Shown here: in pieces, positions 27,418 to 36,420 of the stretch
How the letters are laid out: every line of letters starts with the position of its first letter
Numbering within the stretch: the stretch's first letter is position 1
Assembly (NCBI GenBank): GCA_022841795.1
Contig: JALHQU010000028.1
Coordinates: 1-52,045, forward strand
DNA length: 52,045 nt
Direction: 5' to 3'
Origin: Fimbriiglobus sp.
Lineage (GTDB): Bacteria; Planctomycetota; Planctomycetia; Gemmatales; Gemmataceae
Program-made: the position numbers and the translations under genes
Notes under the pieces: model-generated
The model's database searches: none
The model's input: the letters and a program-made list of their open reading frames with translations, nothing else
Told to the model about the DNA's origin: nothing

Positions 27418-28437
27418 ATGCCGAGTCGCACCCGTCCCGCATTCACGCTGATCGAGCTGCTGGTGGTGATCGCCATCATCGCCATCCTCATCGGCCTGCT
27501 CCTGCCCGCCGTGCAGAAAGTCCGCGAGGCCGCCGCCCGCATCCAGTGTTTCAACAACAACAAACAGCTCGGCCTCGCCCTGCACGGGTTCCACGACGCG
27601 AACGGGTACTTCCCGCCGGCGGGGGTGGACACCCCGTTCGGGTGGCCGCGGCACGGTATCAAGCCCGGTGTCCAGCACGGCATGGCCTGCTTCATCCTGC
27701 CGTACATCGAGCAAAACGCCCTGTTCCAGCAGTACCGGTGGGATAAGGATTGGCGGTCGCCGGAGAACCAGCCGGTCGTCACCCAGCGGCTGAAGGTCTA
27801 CATCTGCCCGTCCGTGCCGACCACCGATCGGCTGACTGTGTTGAAAACGGGCGGCGGATTCTCCTGGCGGGAGTACGCCGGCGACTACGCCCCGCAGAGC
27901 GGGTTCCGCCGGGCGCTGGCCGTCGCCGGGTACGCGGAGTTCATCGCCGGCGACTACGCCGGCAACCCGAGCCCGCCGTCCGACACCATCGGCGAGGGCG
28001 GCCCGTACCGCGGGGTGTTCGAGACGTGCGGCCAGTTCGCCGGGTTCATCGATAACGCCTACTCGATCTTGCAGATCACCGACGGCCTGTCGAACACCGC
28101 GTTCCTGACCGAGGACGCTGGCCGGCCGCTGTCGTACGTGCGGGGGAACAGGCCGCACCCGACCAACCCGACCGGCGGGGCGAACGGGCTGGACGGGGCC
28201 GGGTGGGCGTCCCGCGGGATGAACTACGGGATCGACGGGTCGTCGCTCGACGGGCTGACCGCCGGCCCGTGCTTCATGAACTGCAACAACCGGGACGAAC
28301 ACTTCTCGTTCCACTCCGGCGGCAGCGTCCACCTGTTCGGCGACGGGTCGGTGCGGTTCATCCGCGAGACCCTGTCCACGAAGATCATGGGCGCGATGAC
28401 CACCCGCATCGGCGGCGAGGTGATCGCCAGCGATTGA
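27418..28437 (+). CDS. DUF1559 prepilin-like protein
   Basis: A 339-residue DUF1559 protein. I use the ATG at 27418, preceded by TGGAGGCC; a longer frame begins at 27298 but would bury the leader. N-terminus [19 protein letters not shown], then [35 protein letters not shown] and [15 protein letters not shown]. The C-terminal motif is [20 protein letters not shown], ending GGEVIASD. It is tandem to the previous DUF1559 gene and nearly identical to it over the leader codons, but the bodies differ, so the two are paralogues. No separate regulatory element is seen in the 131-bp gap. Confidence 0.95.
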   Translation: MPSRTRPAFTLIELLVVIAIIAILIGLLLPAVQKVREAAARIQCFNNNKQLGLALHGFHDANGYFPPAGVDTPFGWPRHGIKPGVQHGMACFILPYIEQNALFQQYRWDKDWRSPENQPVVTQRLKVYICPSVPTTDRLTVLKTGGGFSWREYAGDYAPQSGFRRALAVAGYAEFIAGDYAGNPSPPSDTIGEGGPYRGVFETCGQFAGFIDNAYSILQITDGLSNTAFLTEDAGRPLSYVRGNRPHPTNPTGGANGLDGAGWASRGMNYGIDGSSLDGLTAGPCFMNCNNRDEHFSFHSGGSVHLFGDGSVRFIRETLSTKIMGAMTTRIGGEVIASD

Positions 28438-28522
28438 CCCCCGTTGACACACCGGCGGCGGACCCACAGAGTCCGCCCCTTTCACACCCTGACCTCGCCC
28501 CTCTCACACCGGGATCCGTCTC

Positions 28523-31153
28523 ATGCGTGCATTTGTTCCTGTTCTCAGCCTGTTCGCGTGTGCCGCCCTCACGTTCGCCGACCCGCCGAAGGACAAACCG
28601 ACCGACGGTACCAAGTTCCCCGGCCCGACGAAGGATGGCTTCCTGCTGCCGAACGGCTGGCACCTGACTCCCGTCGGGAAGCACGTCGTCACCACCGACC
28701 TGCCGCTGAACGTCATCCCGCTCAAGGACGGCAAGCACGCCCTGATCGCGTCCAGCGGGTGGAATAACCACGACCTGTGTCTGGTGGACCTGTCGTCGAG
28801 CGAGCCGAAAATCCTGGACAAAGCCACGGTCAAGCAGAGCTGGTTCGGGCTGGCCGTGAGTAAGGCCGATAGCAAGGTGTACTGGGCCGGCGGCGGGGCC
28901 GCGGCGGTTCACAACTTCGACCTGAAGGACGGCAAATTGAGCGTCACCGGCGGGAAGCCGACGGAGATCGGCAAGATGGCGCTCGAAGACCTGATCAAGC
29001 AGAACCCGGAAGCGGCCAAGATGACGCCGGAGGACATCGTCCGCCTGATGCCCGGGCTGATCGACGCCAAGTCGTTCAAGAGCGGGCTGACACTCGACGA
29101 GAAGAAGGGCGTGCTGTACTCGCTGGACATTAACGGCGGCAGCATCTCGGCCCTTTCGCTCGCCGGGACCGCCGGCGGAGCCGGCCGCGGTCGTGCCCGC
29201 ACCGCCGCCCAAAGCCAGCCGAAGACGGAAGTGATCGGCGGGCGGCCGTATGACGTGGTCGTCGGTCCCGGTGGCGGCTTGTTGTATGTGTCCGACTGGG
29301 CCGGCAAGCAGGTGCTGGTGCTGGACGCCGAAACTCTGAAGGTGCAGAAGAAGATCGGCGTCGGCGAACACCCGAACCAACTCGCCTTGCACCCGAAAGA
29401 CGGCCGGCTGTTCGTCACCTGCGGGTCGAGCAACTGCGTCAGCGTGATCGACACCAAGCGGGGGCAGGTGGTCGAAACGATCTACACCAGCCTGTTCCCG
29501 AAGGCCCCGGCGGGGAGCACGCCTTGCGCCCTGGCCATCGCCCCGGATGGCGAAACGCTGTATGTGGCCAACGCGGACAACAACTGCGTGGCGGTGATCG
29601 ACATCGAAGTCAGCCGCAAGAGCCAGGTGAAGGGGTTCATCCCGACCGGCTGGTATCCGACCGCCGTGGCGGTGACACCGGACGGCAAGAACATCCTGGT
29701 CGGCGTGGGTAAGGGGTTGCAGTCGAAGGCGAACCCGATCCAGAAGGACAAGCCGGCCGCCACCCCTGGCGAGACCGAATCCCGCCGCGGCATCCCGTAC
29801 CCGTACATCGGCACCACCATGACCGGCGCGCTGAGCGTGGTGCCGGTGCCGGACGAGGCGAAGCTGAAGGAGTACACGGCGATGGTGTACCGCAATTGCC
29901 CCTACTCGGACGAGCAGTTGACCACCGCCCCGCACCCGGAGAAGACGGCCATCCCGACCAAGGTGGGCGACCCCAGTCCGATCAAGTACGTCATCTACGT
30001 CATCAAGGAGAACCGCACCTACGACCAGGTGTTCGGCGACCTGGCGGAGGGGCCGAACAAGAAGGGGAACGGCGACCCGAGCCTGTGCCTGTTCCCGCGG
30101 AAGGTGACGCCGAACCACCACAAGTTGGCCGAGGAGTTCGTGCTGCTGGACAACCTGTACTGCAACGGGCAGGTGAGCCGGGACGGGCACCCGTGGAGTA
30201 CGATGGCGTACCACACCGACTACATCGCCCGCGACTGGCACCTGACCTACTCCGCCCGCAAAGGGGTGGACGACGACGACGACGGGAACCTGCAAAACGG
30301 GCCGAGCGGGTACCTGTGGGACGCGTGCAAGCGGGCCGGCCTGAGCTACCGCAACTACGGCGAGTACGGCAAGCGGGTGAGCGACGGCCAGGGCGGGACG
30401 AAGATGGAAGGTCGCGTGCCGGGGTTGGTCGGCCACATCTGCCCGGACTTCGGCATCCCCAAGGTGCCCGGCACCCGGGTGCGGGATACCGACAACGCAG
30501 TCGTGTTCTTGAAGGAGTACGACCAGTTCGTGAAGGTCAAAACGATGCCCCGGTTCATCTGCATGAGCTTGGGGGAAGACCACACCGACGGCACCCGCAC
30601 CGGGTCGTTCACCCCGGCCGCGTGCGTCGGCAGTAACGACCTGGCGCTTGGCAAGATCGTCGAGCACATCAGTAACGGCCCGCTGTGGAAGGAGACGGCC
30701 ATCTTCGTCATCGAGGACGACGCCCAGAACGGCCCGGACCACGTGGACGCCCACCGCACCGTCGGGCTGGTCGTCTCCCCATACACCAAGCGGAAGCACG
30801 TGGACAGCACCCAGTACGCTACGGTGAGCATGATCCGCACGATGGAACTGATCCTCGGCCTGCCGCCGCTTTCCCAGTACGACGCGGCCGCCCGGCCGAT
30901 GTTCAACAGCTTCACCGACACGGCCGACGCCACGCCGTACAAGCACGCCCCGGCCGAGATCGACCTGAACGCCAAGAACGACCGCCTGGCGTACGGGGCG
31001 GACCGGTCGAACAGGATGGACTTCAGCGAGTACGACAAGATCGACGACTTCGAGCTGAACGAAATCCTGTGGCACGCGATCAAGGGGAAGGACGCGCCGG
31101 AACCGCCGGCCGTCCGCCGGGCCATTGCCTTCCGTTCACAGAGCAAGAAGTGA
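28523..31153 (+). CDS. YncE-type propeller fused to phosphoesterase
   Basis: An 876-residue exported protein, signal MRAFVPVLSLFACAALTFA. Residues ~40-400 form a YVTN/YncE seven-bladed propeller (VYWAGGGAAAVHNFD, LLYVSDWAGKQVLVLDAE, LFVTCGSSNCVSVIDTKRGQ, LYVANADNNCVAVIDIE). From ~490 begins a phosphoesterase-family (PF04185) alkaline-phosphatase-like domain: VIKENRTYDQVFGDL, a catalytic Asp/Asn/Thr region DGHPWSTMAYHTDYIARDW, FICMSLGEDHTDGTRTGS, and IEDDAQNGPDHVDAHR. This bifunctional arrangement is known in planctomycetes and acidobacteria; activity on phosphodiesters or phospholipids is inferred from the family only. It ends 76 bp before the mobile-element block. Confidence 0.92.
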   Translation: MRAFVPVLSLFACAALTFADPPKDKPTDGTKFPGPTKDGFLLPNGWHLTPVGKHVVTTDLPLNVIPLKDGKHALIASSGWNNHDLCLVDLSSSEPKILDKATVKQSWFGLAVSKADSKVYWAGGGAAAVHNFDLKDGKLSVTGGKPTEIGKMALEDLIKQNPEAAKMTPEDIVRLMPGLIDAKSFKSGLTLDEKKGVLYSLDINGGSISALSLAGTAGGAGRGRARTAAQSQPKTEVIGGRPYDVVVGPGGGLLYVSDWAGKQVLVLDAETLKVQKKIGVGEHPNQLALHPKDGRLFVTCGSSNCVSVIDTKRGQVVETIYTSLFPKAPAGSTPCALAIAPDGETLYVANADNNCVAVIDIEVSRKSQVKGFIPTGWYPTAVAVTPDGKNILVGVGKGLQSKANPIQKDKPAATPGETESRRGIPYPYIGTTMTGALSVVPVPDEAKLKEYTAMVYRNCPYSDEQLTTAPHPEKTAIPTKVGDPSPIKYVIYVIKENRTYDQVFGDLAEGPNKKGNGDPSLCLFPRKVTPNHHKLAEEFVLLDNLYCNGQVSRDGHPWSTMAYHTDYIARDWHLTYSARKGVDDDDDGNLQNGPSGYLWDACKRAGLSYRNYGEYGKRVSDGQGGTKMEGRVPGLVGHICPDFGIPKVPGTRVRDTDNAVVFLKEYDQFVKVKTMPRFICMSLGEDHTDGTRTGSFTPAACVGSNDLALGKIVEHISNGPLWKETAIFVIEDDAQNGPDHVDAHRTVGLVVSPYTKRKHVDSTQYATVSMIRTMELILGLPPLSQYDAAARPMFNSFTDTADATPYKHAPAEIDLNAKNDRLAYGADRSNRMDFSEYDKIDDFELNEILWHAIKGKDAPEPPAVRRAIAFRSQSKK

Positions 31154-31228
31154 CACCGAGCAGATGGTAACGACGCGGCCGGCGGTATCAGATCGCTGGC
31201 CGGTCGAGAGCATAGGCGAGGTCTTGCC

Positions 31229-31992
31229 TCAGCCATTCTTGTGCACCTCTGGGAACGAGACCTGACGGACCGTGCCGGCCTTCAACGCCCGCAACTGCAC
31301 GATCGTGTCGCGGCCTCGTGGGAACAGGTAGCAACCGAACTCACGATTCTTCGACACCACCAACCGCCCTCGACGGATGGCGTGGGAGAGCCAGGACACG
31401 TCGACCCCGATCCGTCGGGCGACCTCGGCCATCGTGTACCCCGGCGGCCGTTCCCCACCCCGCAACCGTCCGAGTCCGACCCGGATGCCCGCCCGCCCGC
31501 GGAGTTTCCGCACGACCCCGGGCGTGAACTCGCCACCGCGACACGGGGCGAACCCGTCCGCGTTCAGTCGGGCGGCCATCGCCTCATCCGTCTCACCGGT
31601 CGCCGCCCACTCCCGAACGCGGTCCAGCACCGCCTGCTCCCGCCGCGAATCCCGGAGCGAGTGGACCGGAACCGGCACGGCCGTCTCCGTCACCGACCCG
31701 CCCACCCACACGACCCGCACCGTCGCCACCCCGCCCTCCCCGCGGGTCAGGTTCACCCCACTCACCAGGGTGCGGAGCAACTCCTTGCGGGCCTCGGCCG
31801 TCACCCGCGGCCACACCTCGGGCATCCGCCGGCCGACGTCGGCGAACGCCTCCCGCAGGTCCTCGGGGATCGCGGCCGGGGTGGGGGCCCGTCGCCGCTC
31901 GTCGGCCAGCCGAGTGCGGGACTGCTCCAGTTCGGCCAGCGCCGCCTCCCACCGCTTCTCCAGGGTGGCGGCGATCAGGCGGTTGGCCCGCG
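31229..31992 (-). pseudogene. serine recombinase C-terminal half
   Basis: About 250 codons match the C-terminal region of large serine recombinases. It starts abruptly inside the coiled coil at ANRLIAATLEKRWEAALAEL (compare ANRLVAAELEARWEQAL in the recombinase at 32874-34734). It continues through RKELLRTLVSGVNLTRGEGG and a repeat helix-turn-helix, and ends with a MerR-like YTMAEVARRIGVDVSWLSHA segment. The resolvase catalytic domain, the recombinase domain and the zinc ribbon are absent. The cut end abuts the istB N-terminal fragment on the opposite strand. It could be the missing end of the recombinase that begins at 32442, but is now inverted relative to it. Confidence 0.8.
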
Positions 31993-32243
31993 AGGCGACC
32001 GCCCGGAACGAACCGTACGAGGCGTACCTGTTGCGGCTGACCGAGGTGGAAGTGGCCACCCGTACGGCCAACGCCATCGCCGCCCGCATCCGCGCCGCCG
32101 CCTTCCCGGTGGTGAAGGAGTTGGACGCGTTCGACTTCACCGCCACCCCGAGCGTGCCCAAGCAGACGGTACTGACGCTGGCCCGCGGGGAGTGGATCGA
32201 GCACCACCGCAACTGCTGTTTGATTGGGGGTTCGGGCGTGGGG
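31983..32243 (+). pseudogene. istB: istB N-terminal half
   Basis: The plus strand encodes LAREATARNEPYEAYLLRLT, then ANAIAARIRAAAFPVVKELD, FDFTATPSVPKQ and LARGEWIEHHRNCCLIGGSG, the N-terminal domain of IstB up to the middle of Walker A. After GGSGVG at 32243 the frame runs into unrelated sequence. The first ~20-30 residues are lost at the junction with the recombinase fragment. The continuation GKTHLATG is at 9626 on the minus strand, sharing CGTGGGG (32237-32243 and complement of 9621-9627). Hence both halves probably belonged to one gene before a rearrangement. Confidence 0.85.
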
Positions 32244-32259
32244 TGGCCTGGAGATGCCG

Positions 32260-32448
32260 ATGCGACCCCCACGCCGTCCGAAGCACAACCCGCCCGACCT
32301 GTTCACCCCGCCGCCGGAGCGACCGACCTGGGCGACGCTGTCGCCGGAGATCCGAGCCACGGTATTGGCACTCATGGCACGGTTGCTCCGGACGGCTCAC
32401 GACCGGCGTCTCTTCGTCGCAAGCGACAAGGAGGTGGGTCGTGAGTGA
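32260..32448 (+). CDS. accessory ORF upstream of serine recombinase
   Basis: A 62-residue protein starting at ATG 32260, with GGAG six bases upstream; an ATG at 32254 is an alternative. Sequence landmarks are PPRRPKHNPPDLFTPPPERP and IRATVLALMARLLRTAHDRR. A proline/basic N-terminus and a C-terminal helix give no recognisable fold. Its end overlaps the recombinase GTG at 32442, so translation is coupled. An equivalent short ORF precedes the inner recombinase (34731-34856), sharing the pattern of Leu/Arg-rich helix then overlap. Likely a small recombination-directionality or regulatory partner, but that is inference from position only. Confidence 0.6.
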   Translation: MRPPRRPKHNPPDLFTPPPERPTWATLSPEIRATVLALMARLLRTAHDRRLFVASDKEVGRE

Positions 32449-32873
32449 CAAGATCCTGCCGCACCACCTCAGCCGCAAGGCCGTGCTCTACGTCCGCCAG
32501 TCGTCCCCATTCCAGGTCGCCAACAACACCGAGGGTCAGGCTCTCCAGTATGCCATGCGGGATCGACTCCGGGTGTTGGGTTGGAGCGAAGTCGAAGTCA
32601 TCGACGAGGATCTGGGCCGATCGGCGGCCGGCTGCGACCGGCGGGTCGGGTTCGAGCGCATGGTGGCCGAGTTCTGCCTCGGCCGGGTCGGAGCGGTCGC
32701 TGCCCTGGAAGTGTCGCGGTTCGCTCGCAACAGCCGCGAGTGGCAACAACTGGTCGAGATGTGCCGCGTGGTCGATACCTTGCTGATCGACCAGGAGGCG
32801 GTCTACTCGCTCCGGCAAGGCAACGATCGGTTGCTCCTGGGGCTCAAAAGCTCCATGTCATAAGGCACACGGA

Positions 32874-34734
32874 TTACACATTGCTCTCCGCTGGCTTCTT
32901 CCCCGCTCGTCCCCAGCCGCGACTGCGGGCGATGTAGCCGACCGAGTAGAAGTCGAACTGCAACCCCTTCGCCGTCCGCAGCCCCTCCGCGTTGAGTTTC
33001 GCCGCGATGGCCGGGTAGTCGTGATCCGGGAGCAGCTCCCGAATCCGTTGGAGCACCTCCGCGGACGTTTTGGGAGCCCACGCCCCGACGGCCAACCGCG
33101 GCACCGTCACCGCCGTCCGCGCCCCGGTGTGCCACTCCACCTCGATGCCGATCTGTCCCGGCTGGCGGACGCCGTCCAGATACACCCGGTGGATCAGGAA
33201 CCGCAACAGCTCTTTCCGGTCCGCCGCCCCGGTCGTCGCCGCGTGCCACACCTTGGCCAGGTCGGATGCCATCTCCCGCACCTTCCGCCGTTCGGCCGCT
33301 CCCAACGGCGTGGCCGAGCGACGGTCCAGCTCCTCGGCCTCGCGGCGGAGGCGGTCCCGCTCCCGTAGCGCCTGCTCCCATCGCGCCTCCAACTCGGCCG
33401 CCACCAGCCGGTTGGCCGGGTCGGTCGCCTCGTACCGCCGGCGGGCCAGATCGACTTCGTACTCCGCTTGCTCGACCTGCATCCGCCGGTGTCGCCGCGC
33501 CTCCGCCTGTTCGGCCTCCCAGGCGTCCATCGCCCGCAACGCCACCTCCACCTGGGCCGGGGTGACGGCCGCCAGGAACAGTTCGGCAACCGCCGCGTCG
33601 ACCGGGGCCGAACTCATCATCTGACAGGTCTTGCCGCCGTTGGCGTACGCCGCCACGCACCCGTATCCCGGCGCTCGCTTCTCCTTCGTCGAGTAGTGGA
33701 ACATACTCATTCGCGCGCCACACCGGCCGCACCGGGCGATCCCCTGGAGGAGCGCCGGCCCCCGCCGCGCGGCCCCGCGGGAGGTGCTCCGGAACCAGTT
33801 GTCGCGGAGCGTCTGTTGATTGGCGACGAACTGCTCCCAGGGGATGTACGCCGGGTACACGTCCGGCACGCACACCGGCCAGTCGGCCACCGACCGCGAC
33901 GTCGTCTTGGCCTTCCCCGTCACCGGCGAGCGGTCGTACGGGTCGTACTCCTTCTGCCCGTACGCGTAGGCCCCGGCATACGCCGGGTTGTGCAGCAGTC
34001 GCATCACCGCCCCGAACGTCGGCACCACCCACCGGACCGTGCCCCGGCCCGCCCCACACTTGCGTCGGGATCTTCAGCTTCTCCCGTCGCAGCCGGGCGA
34101 CCACTCGCCGCGCCACCCGCGACTCGTCGAACGCCCGGAACACGTGCGCCAGGCGGGCCTGCACCTGGCGATCCGGGTGCTTGACCACCCCGGTCTCGGT
34201 GCGGACGTACCCGACCGGCAGCACCTGGGCCAGCTCCCCGCGTCGGGCCTTGCTCCACCGCCCGTCGTGCATGCGACAGCGGATGGTCATCAGCTCCGCC
34301 TCGGACAAAGTTCCCTTCACCCCGAGCAAGAGCCTGTCGTTGGGGTCCCGCGGGTCGTACACCGCCGACTCGTCGGCCAGCAGCGTCTTGGTGACCACGC
34401 AGATCTCGACCAGCCGGTGCCAGTCGACCGACGAGCGGGCCAGCCGCGACGCCTCCAGGGCCAGGACGACGCCGACCTGGCCGGCCCCGATCTCGGCCAG
34501 CAGCGTCTTGAACCCGTCCCGGTGGTCGGAGCGGGAACCGGAGCGGCCCTGGTCGCCGTCGATCGTCTGCACCGCGGCGGCCGGCCAGCCGAGGGCCTTG
34601 GCCCGGTCGGCCAGGGCGTACTGGCGAACGGTACTCTCCCGGTTGCCGCGGACCTGTTGCGCCGTGGACTGTCGGACGTACACGATGGCCTGCCGCCGCA
34701 GGTGGTCGGGACGGATCTTGGGATCGGTCGTCAT
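32874..34734 (-). pseudogene. large serine recombinase with one frameshift
   Basis: Starting at ATG 34734 (ATGA overlap with the accessory ORF), it begins RRQAIVYVRQSTAQQVRGNR, a resolvase catalytic segment, then DGDQGRSGSRSDHRDGF, ALEASRLARSSVDWHRL and LLLGVKGTLSEAELMTI. The recombinase domain follows: VGYVRTETGVVKHPD, then LHNPAYAGAYAYGQKEYDPY. A zinc ribbon CGRCGARMSMFHYS, a long coiled coil (ANRLVAAELEARWEQALRER) and a C-terminal helix-turn-helix close it; about 620 residues. The frame changes near 34050, between KIPTQVWGGPGHG and VPTFGAVMRLLHNPA, by one base. Either a recent inactivating mutation or a sequencing error; all domains are otherwise complete. Confidence 0.85.
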
Positions 34735-34856
34735 CGGCGATCCTCCGCGACGGGGACGGGCGGGCGAACGGCCTTGAGTACGAGTTGGGACAACCGCCGG
34801 CCGAGCCGCTCCCGCTCGTCGGCGGGCAGGAGTGCCCAGCACGCGGCCGGGATCAC
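34731..34856 (-). CDS. accessory ORF 2 of inner recombinase element
   Basis: A 41-residue ORF starting at a GTG that overlaps the stop of accessory 1 (GTGA) and ending in an ATGA overlap with the recombinase start. The sequence is one helix: PAACWALLPADERERLGRRL then SQLVLKAVRPPVPVAEDRR. It is too short to be a separate fold. The double four-base overlap argues that it is translated. It parallels the ORF at 32260-32448. Function unknown; a small partner of the recombinase is the simplest guess. Confidence 0.55.
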   Translation of the reverse strand: MIPAACWALLPADERERLGRRLSQLVLKAVRPPVPVAEDRR

Positions 34857-35158
34857 CTCGGCGATCGTCGCTTGGTGGGTCGCAACCGCTGGCAGGTGCG
34901 GGCCATCGGCACCAGGGCCTGGGTCAGGAGCAGCGGTCGGTCCGGGGTTGGTGGGACCGGGTCGAGGGGCCGGTCGGTCCAGGCGACCGGTGCGACGACC
35001 CGCCGGCCGTCGGGGAGTTGCAGGACGAGCCATGGGGAGTCCTCCCTCCAGAAGTAGTCCGTCACGGTGGCGAACGCACCGCCGACCGCGCGACGGTGCG
35101 CCTCGAGGATACCAACCCGCGTCCCGCGGATGTGGAATGGGTGTGGGTTATGTCGCAC
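34853..35158 (-). CDS. accessory ORF 1 of inner recombinase element (DUF5372-like)
   Basis: A 101-residue ORF starting at a GTG that lies inside the element's terminal repeat. It opens NPHPFHIRGTRVGILEAHRR, then FATVTDYFWREDSPWLVLQL and VVAPVAWTDRPLDP. The pattern His-Pro-Phe-His near the N-terminus, an aromatic strand pair and ...W(T/S)D... resembles the small DUF5372-type proteins linked to mobile-element recombinases. That family call is from memory and moderate. It is the first gene of the three-gene element and is translationally coupled to the next. A degraded relative is at 8811. Confidence 0.6.
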   Translation of the reverse strand: MRHNPHPFHIRGTRVGILEAHRRAVGGAFATVTDYFWREDSPWLVLQLPDGRRVVAPVAWTDRPLDPVPPTPDRPLLLTQALVPMARTCQRLRPTKRRSPR

Positions 35159-35439
35159 GGCTTAAGGGTAGTCTGAACGAATACGAGTTGGATCTGTTCC
35201 GCCAGCGGTCGGTCGAAGCGCGGCGGGCGAAGGCTCGCCGGGGCGAGTTGGTCGTGGCGGCTCCGGTCGGGTACCTTCGGACCGAGGATCAGCGATTGGA
35301 GATGGACCCGGACCGGCGCGTTCAAGAAGCGGTGCGGCTGGTGTTCCGGAAGTTCGCCGAGGTGGGCACGGTTCGACAGACGCTGCTGTGGTTTTTGGAA
35401 GAAGGGCTCGATCTGCCAAGCCGGACAAACGGCGGGGAG

Positions 35440-35769
35440 GCGGTGATTCGAGTCCGTCGTGCGAACGAACCGCCGCGTCGTCTTCGCCCGAATGCCCGCC
35501 TGTCTCATCACCCTCGCCACCGTGTGGACACAGCAGCCCACGCCGCGTGCGTTCAACTCGCGGGTCATCCGTGGGCTTCCGTAGGTGTCCAGGTGCGGCT
35601 CCTCGTGGATCGCCCGGATCTGCTCGGCCAGATGGTCGCGTCGCCGGGCCGTGTCGCCGGGCGGGCGGGTCCGCCAGGCGTAGTACCCGGCCCGCGACAC
35701 GCCCAGCACGCGACACAACACGGCCACCGGGTATTCGGTGCGGCGTTCCTCGATCCAGGCGAAGATCAC
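35440..35769 (-). pseudogene. IS3-family OrfB, N-terminal part only
   Basis: Starting at a GTG overlapping the OrfA stop (GTGA), it encodes the HTH_21-type N-terminal domain of IS3 OrfB: FAWIEERRTEYPVAVLCRVL, GVSRAGYYAWRTRPPG, IRAIHEEPHLDTYGSPRMTR, then VARVMRQAGIRAKTTRRFV and TTDSNHRLP. It stops where the family continues into the rve catalytic core. The DDE residues are all missing. Beyond ~35440 lies the outer serine-recombinase gene on the other strand. A C-terminal tail of this type lies at 8686-8784. Confidence 0.85.
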
Positions 35770-36062
35770 TTCCCCTGGGCGGCGAAGAACGCCGTCGCTT
35801 TTTTCAGGAGGTCACGCTCCATCTCCAGCCGCTTCACCTCGGCCCGCAACCGCCGGTTCTCCTCCTCCAGCGGGGTCTGGTGGCCCGAACCGGGGAAGGC
35901 GGCCGGCCCGTTCTCGCGGACGGCCTTCTTCCACTCGTGCAGCCGGCTCTCAGACACCCCGAGTCGGCGGGCCACCTCGGCCACACTCAGGCCTTGGTCG
36001 GTCATCATCGCCACCGCCTGGCGTTTGAACTCCGGCGGATACTGGCCACGGACTTTGGACAT
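35766..36062 (-). CDS. IS3-family OrfA
   Basis: A 98-residue DNA-binding protein of an IS3-family element. The HTH_Tnp_1 domain reads YPPEFKRQAVAMMTDQGLSV then AEVARRLGVSESRLHEWKKA. A leucine-zipper-like C-terminus follows (LEEENRRLRAEVKRLEMERD, LLKKATAFFA). This is complete and in frame, but the OrfB it serves is truncated, so the element cannot move alone. In IS3 elements the transposase is an OrfAB fusion by frameshifting; here the two are joined by a GTGA overlap. Confidence 0.92.
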   Translation of the reverse strand: MSKVRGQYPPEFKRQAVAMMTDQGLSVAEVARRLGVSESRLHEWKKAVRENGPAAFPGSGHQTPLEEENRRLRAEVKRLEMERDLLKKATAFFAAQGK

Positions 36063-36420
36063 GGGTGCGTCTCCGGGTCAGGGAAAGATACACCGCCTTC
36101 TCGCTGTCCACCAACCGTTGGGAGGTTCAGCTCCGGTGGAAGCACGGTGATCACAGTTTCGCCGCCGGCGTACTCGGGACGAAGGTGTTCTGGATTGGCG
36201 GGCGGATTCCGAACCCTTCGGGGGTGTGAGCCGAACTCGTGTACCTTGTTCCCGCCGGCGAAGGATCCGCACTCGGAGGTGAAGGCGAACGTGGACGCGG
36301 TGGTCGGCGGCCGGCGAGTGACGTTCGGCGGCAAACTGCTGGTGCCGGCGAGGTGATTCTGGGGTAGGCTGGGGGGCCGCGTGCCGCGCCGGCCGCGGTC
36401 CCCCCTCACCGGGTCGCCCC
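36063..36420. other. intergenic, possible gene-end remnant
   Basis: About 360 bp between the IS3 OrfA start and the glycosyltransferase. It includes the IS3 end. From about 36250 to the TGA at 36354-36356 the plus strand reads VKANVDAVVGGRRVTFGGKL then LVPAR, which could be the tail of a host protein cut by the element. I do not recognise it. Confidence 0.3.

Larger units (their letters stand above)
32848..35165 (-). mobile_element. serine-recombinase element inserted at AA
   Basis: A 2318-bp insertion with imperfect inverted ends: left AAGCTCCATGTCATAAGGCA and right (inverted) AAGCCGTGCGACATAACCCA. It is flanked by the dinucleotide AA on both sides (32846-32847 and 35166-35167). Two-base overlap is what serine recombinases leave at their crossover. 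It carries three minus-strand ORFs in order: accessory 1 (35158-34853), accessory 2 (34856-34731) and recombinase (34734-32874), each overlapping the next by four bases. Confidence 0.8.
32442..35440 (+). pseudogene. serine recombinase, split by an inserted element
   Basis: Two exons of one gene, 32442-32847 and 35168 to about 35435. Starting at GTG 32442 the resolvase domain reads RKAVLYVRQSS (the catalytic Ser lies in this segment), DEDLGRSAAGCDRRVGFERM, and ALEVSRFARNSREW (catalytic Arg region). The gene is cut inside NDRLLLGLKG. It resumes with GSLNEYELDLFRQRSVEARR and recombinase-domain sequence VGYLRTEDQRLEMDPDRR up to LDLPSRTNGGE. There it meets IS3 sequence, so the zinc-ribbon and coiled-coil parts are missing. 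Removing 32848-35165 plus one AA restores CTCAAGGGTAGTCTG in frame. Non-functional. Confidence 0.88.

Noticed and set aside
28385-31075. An 896-codon minus-strand open frame opposite the YncE/phosphoesterase gene
   Set aside because: Antisense shadow with biased composition and no domain; the plus strand has a complete two-domain protein.
33988-36150. A 720-codon plus-strand open frame across the recombinase region
   Set aside because: Only about 90 codons (35168-35440) are real, being the second part of the outer recombinase; the rest is antisense to the inner element and IS3.
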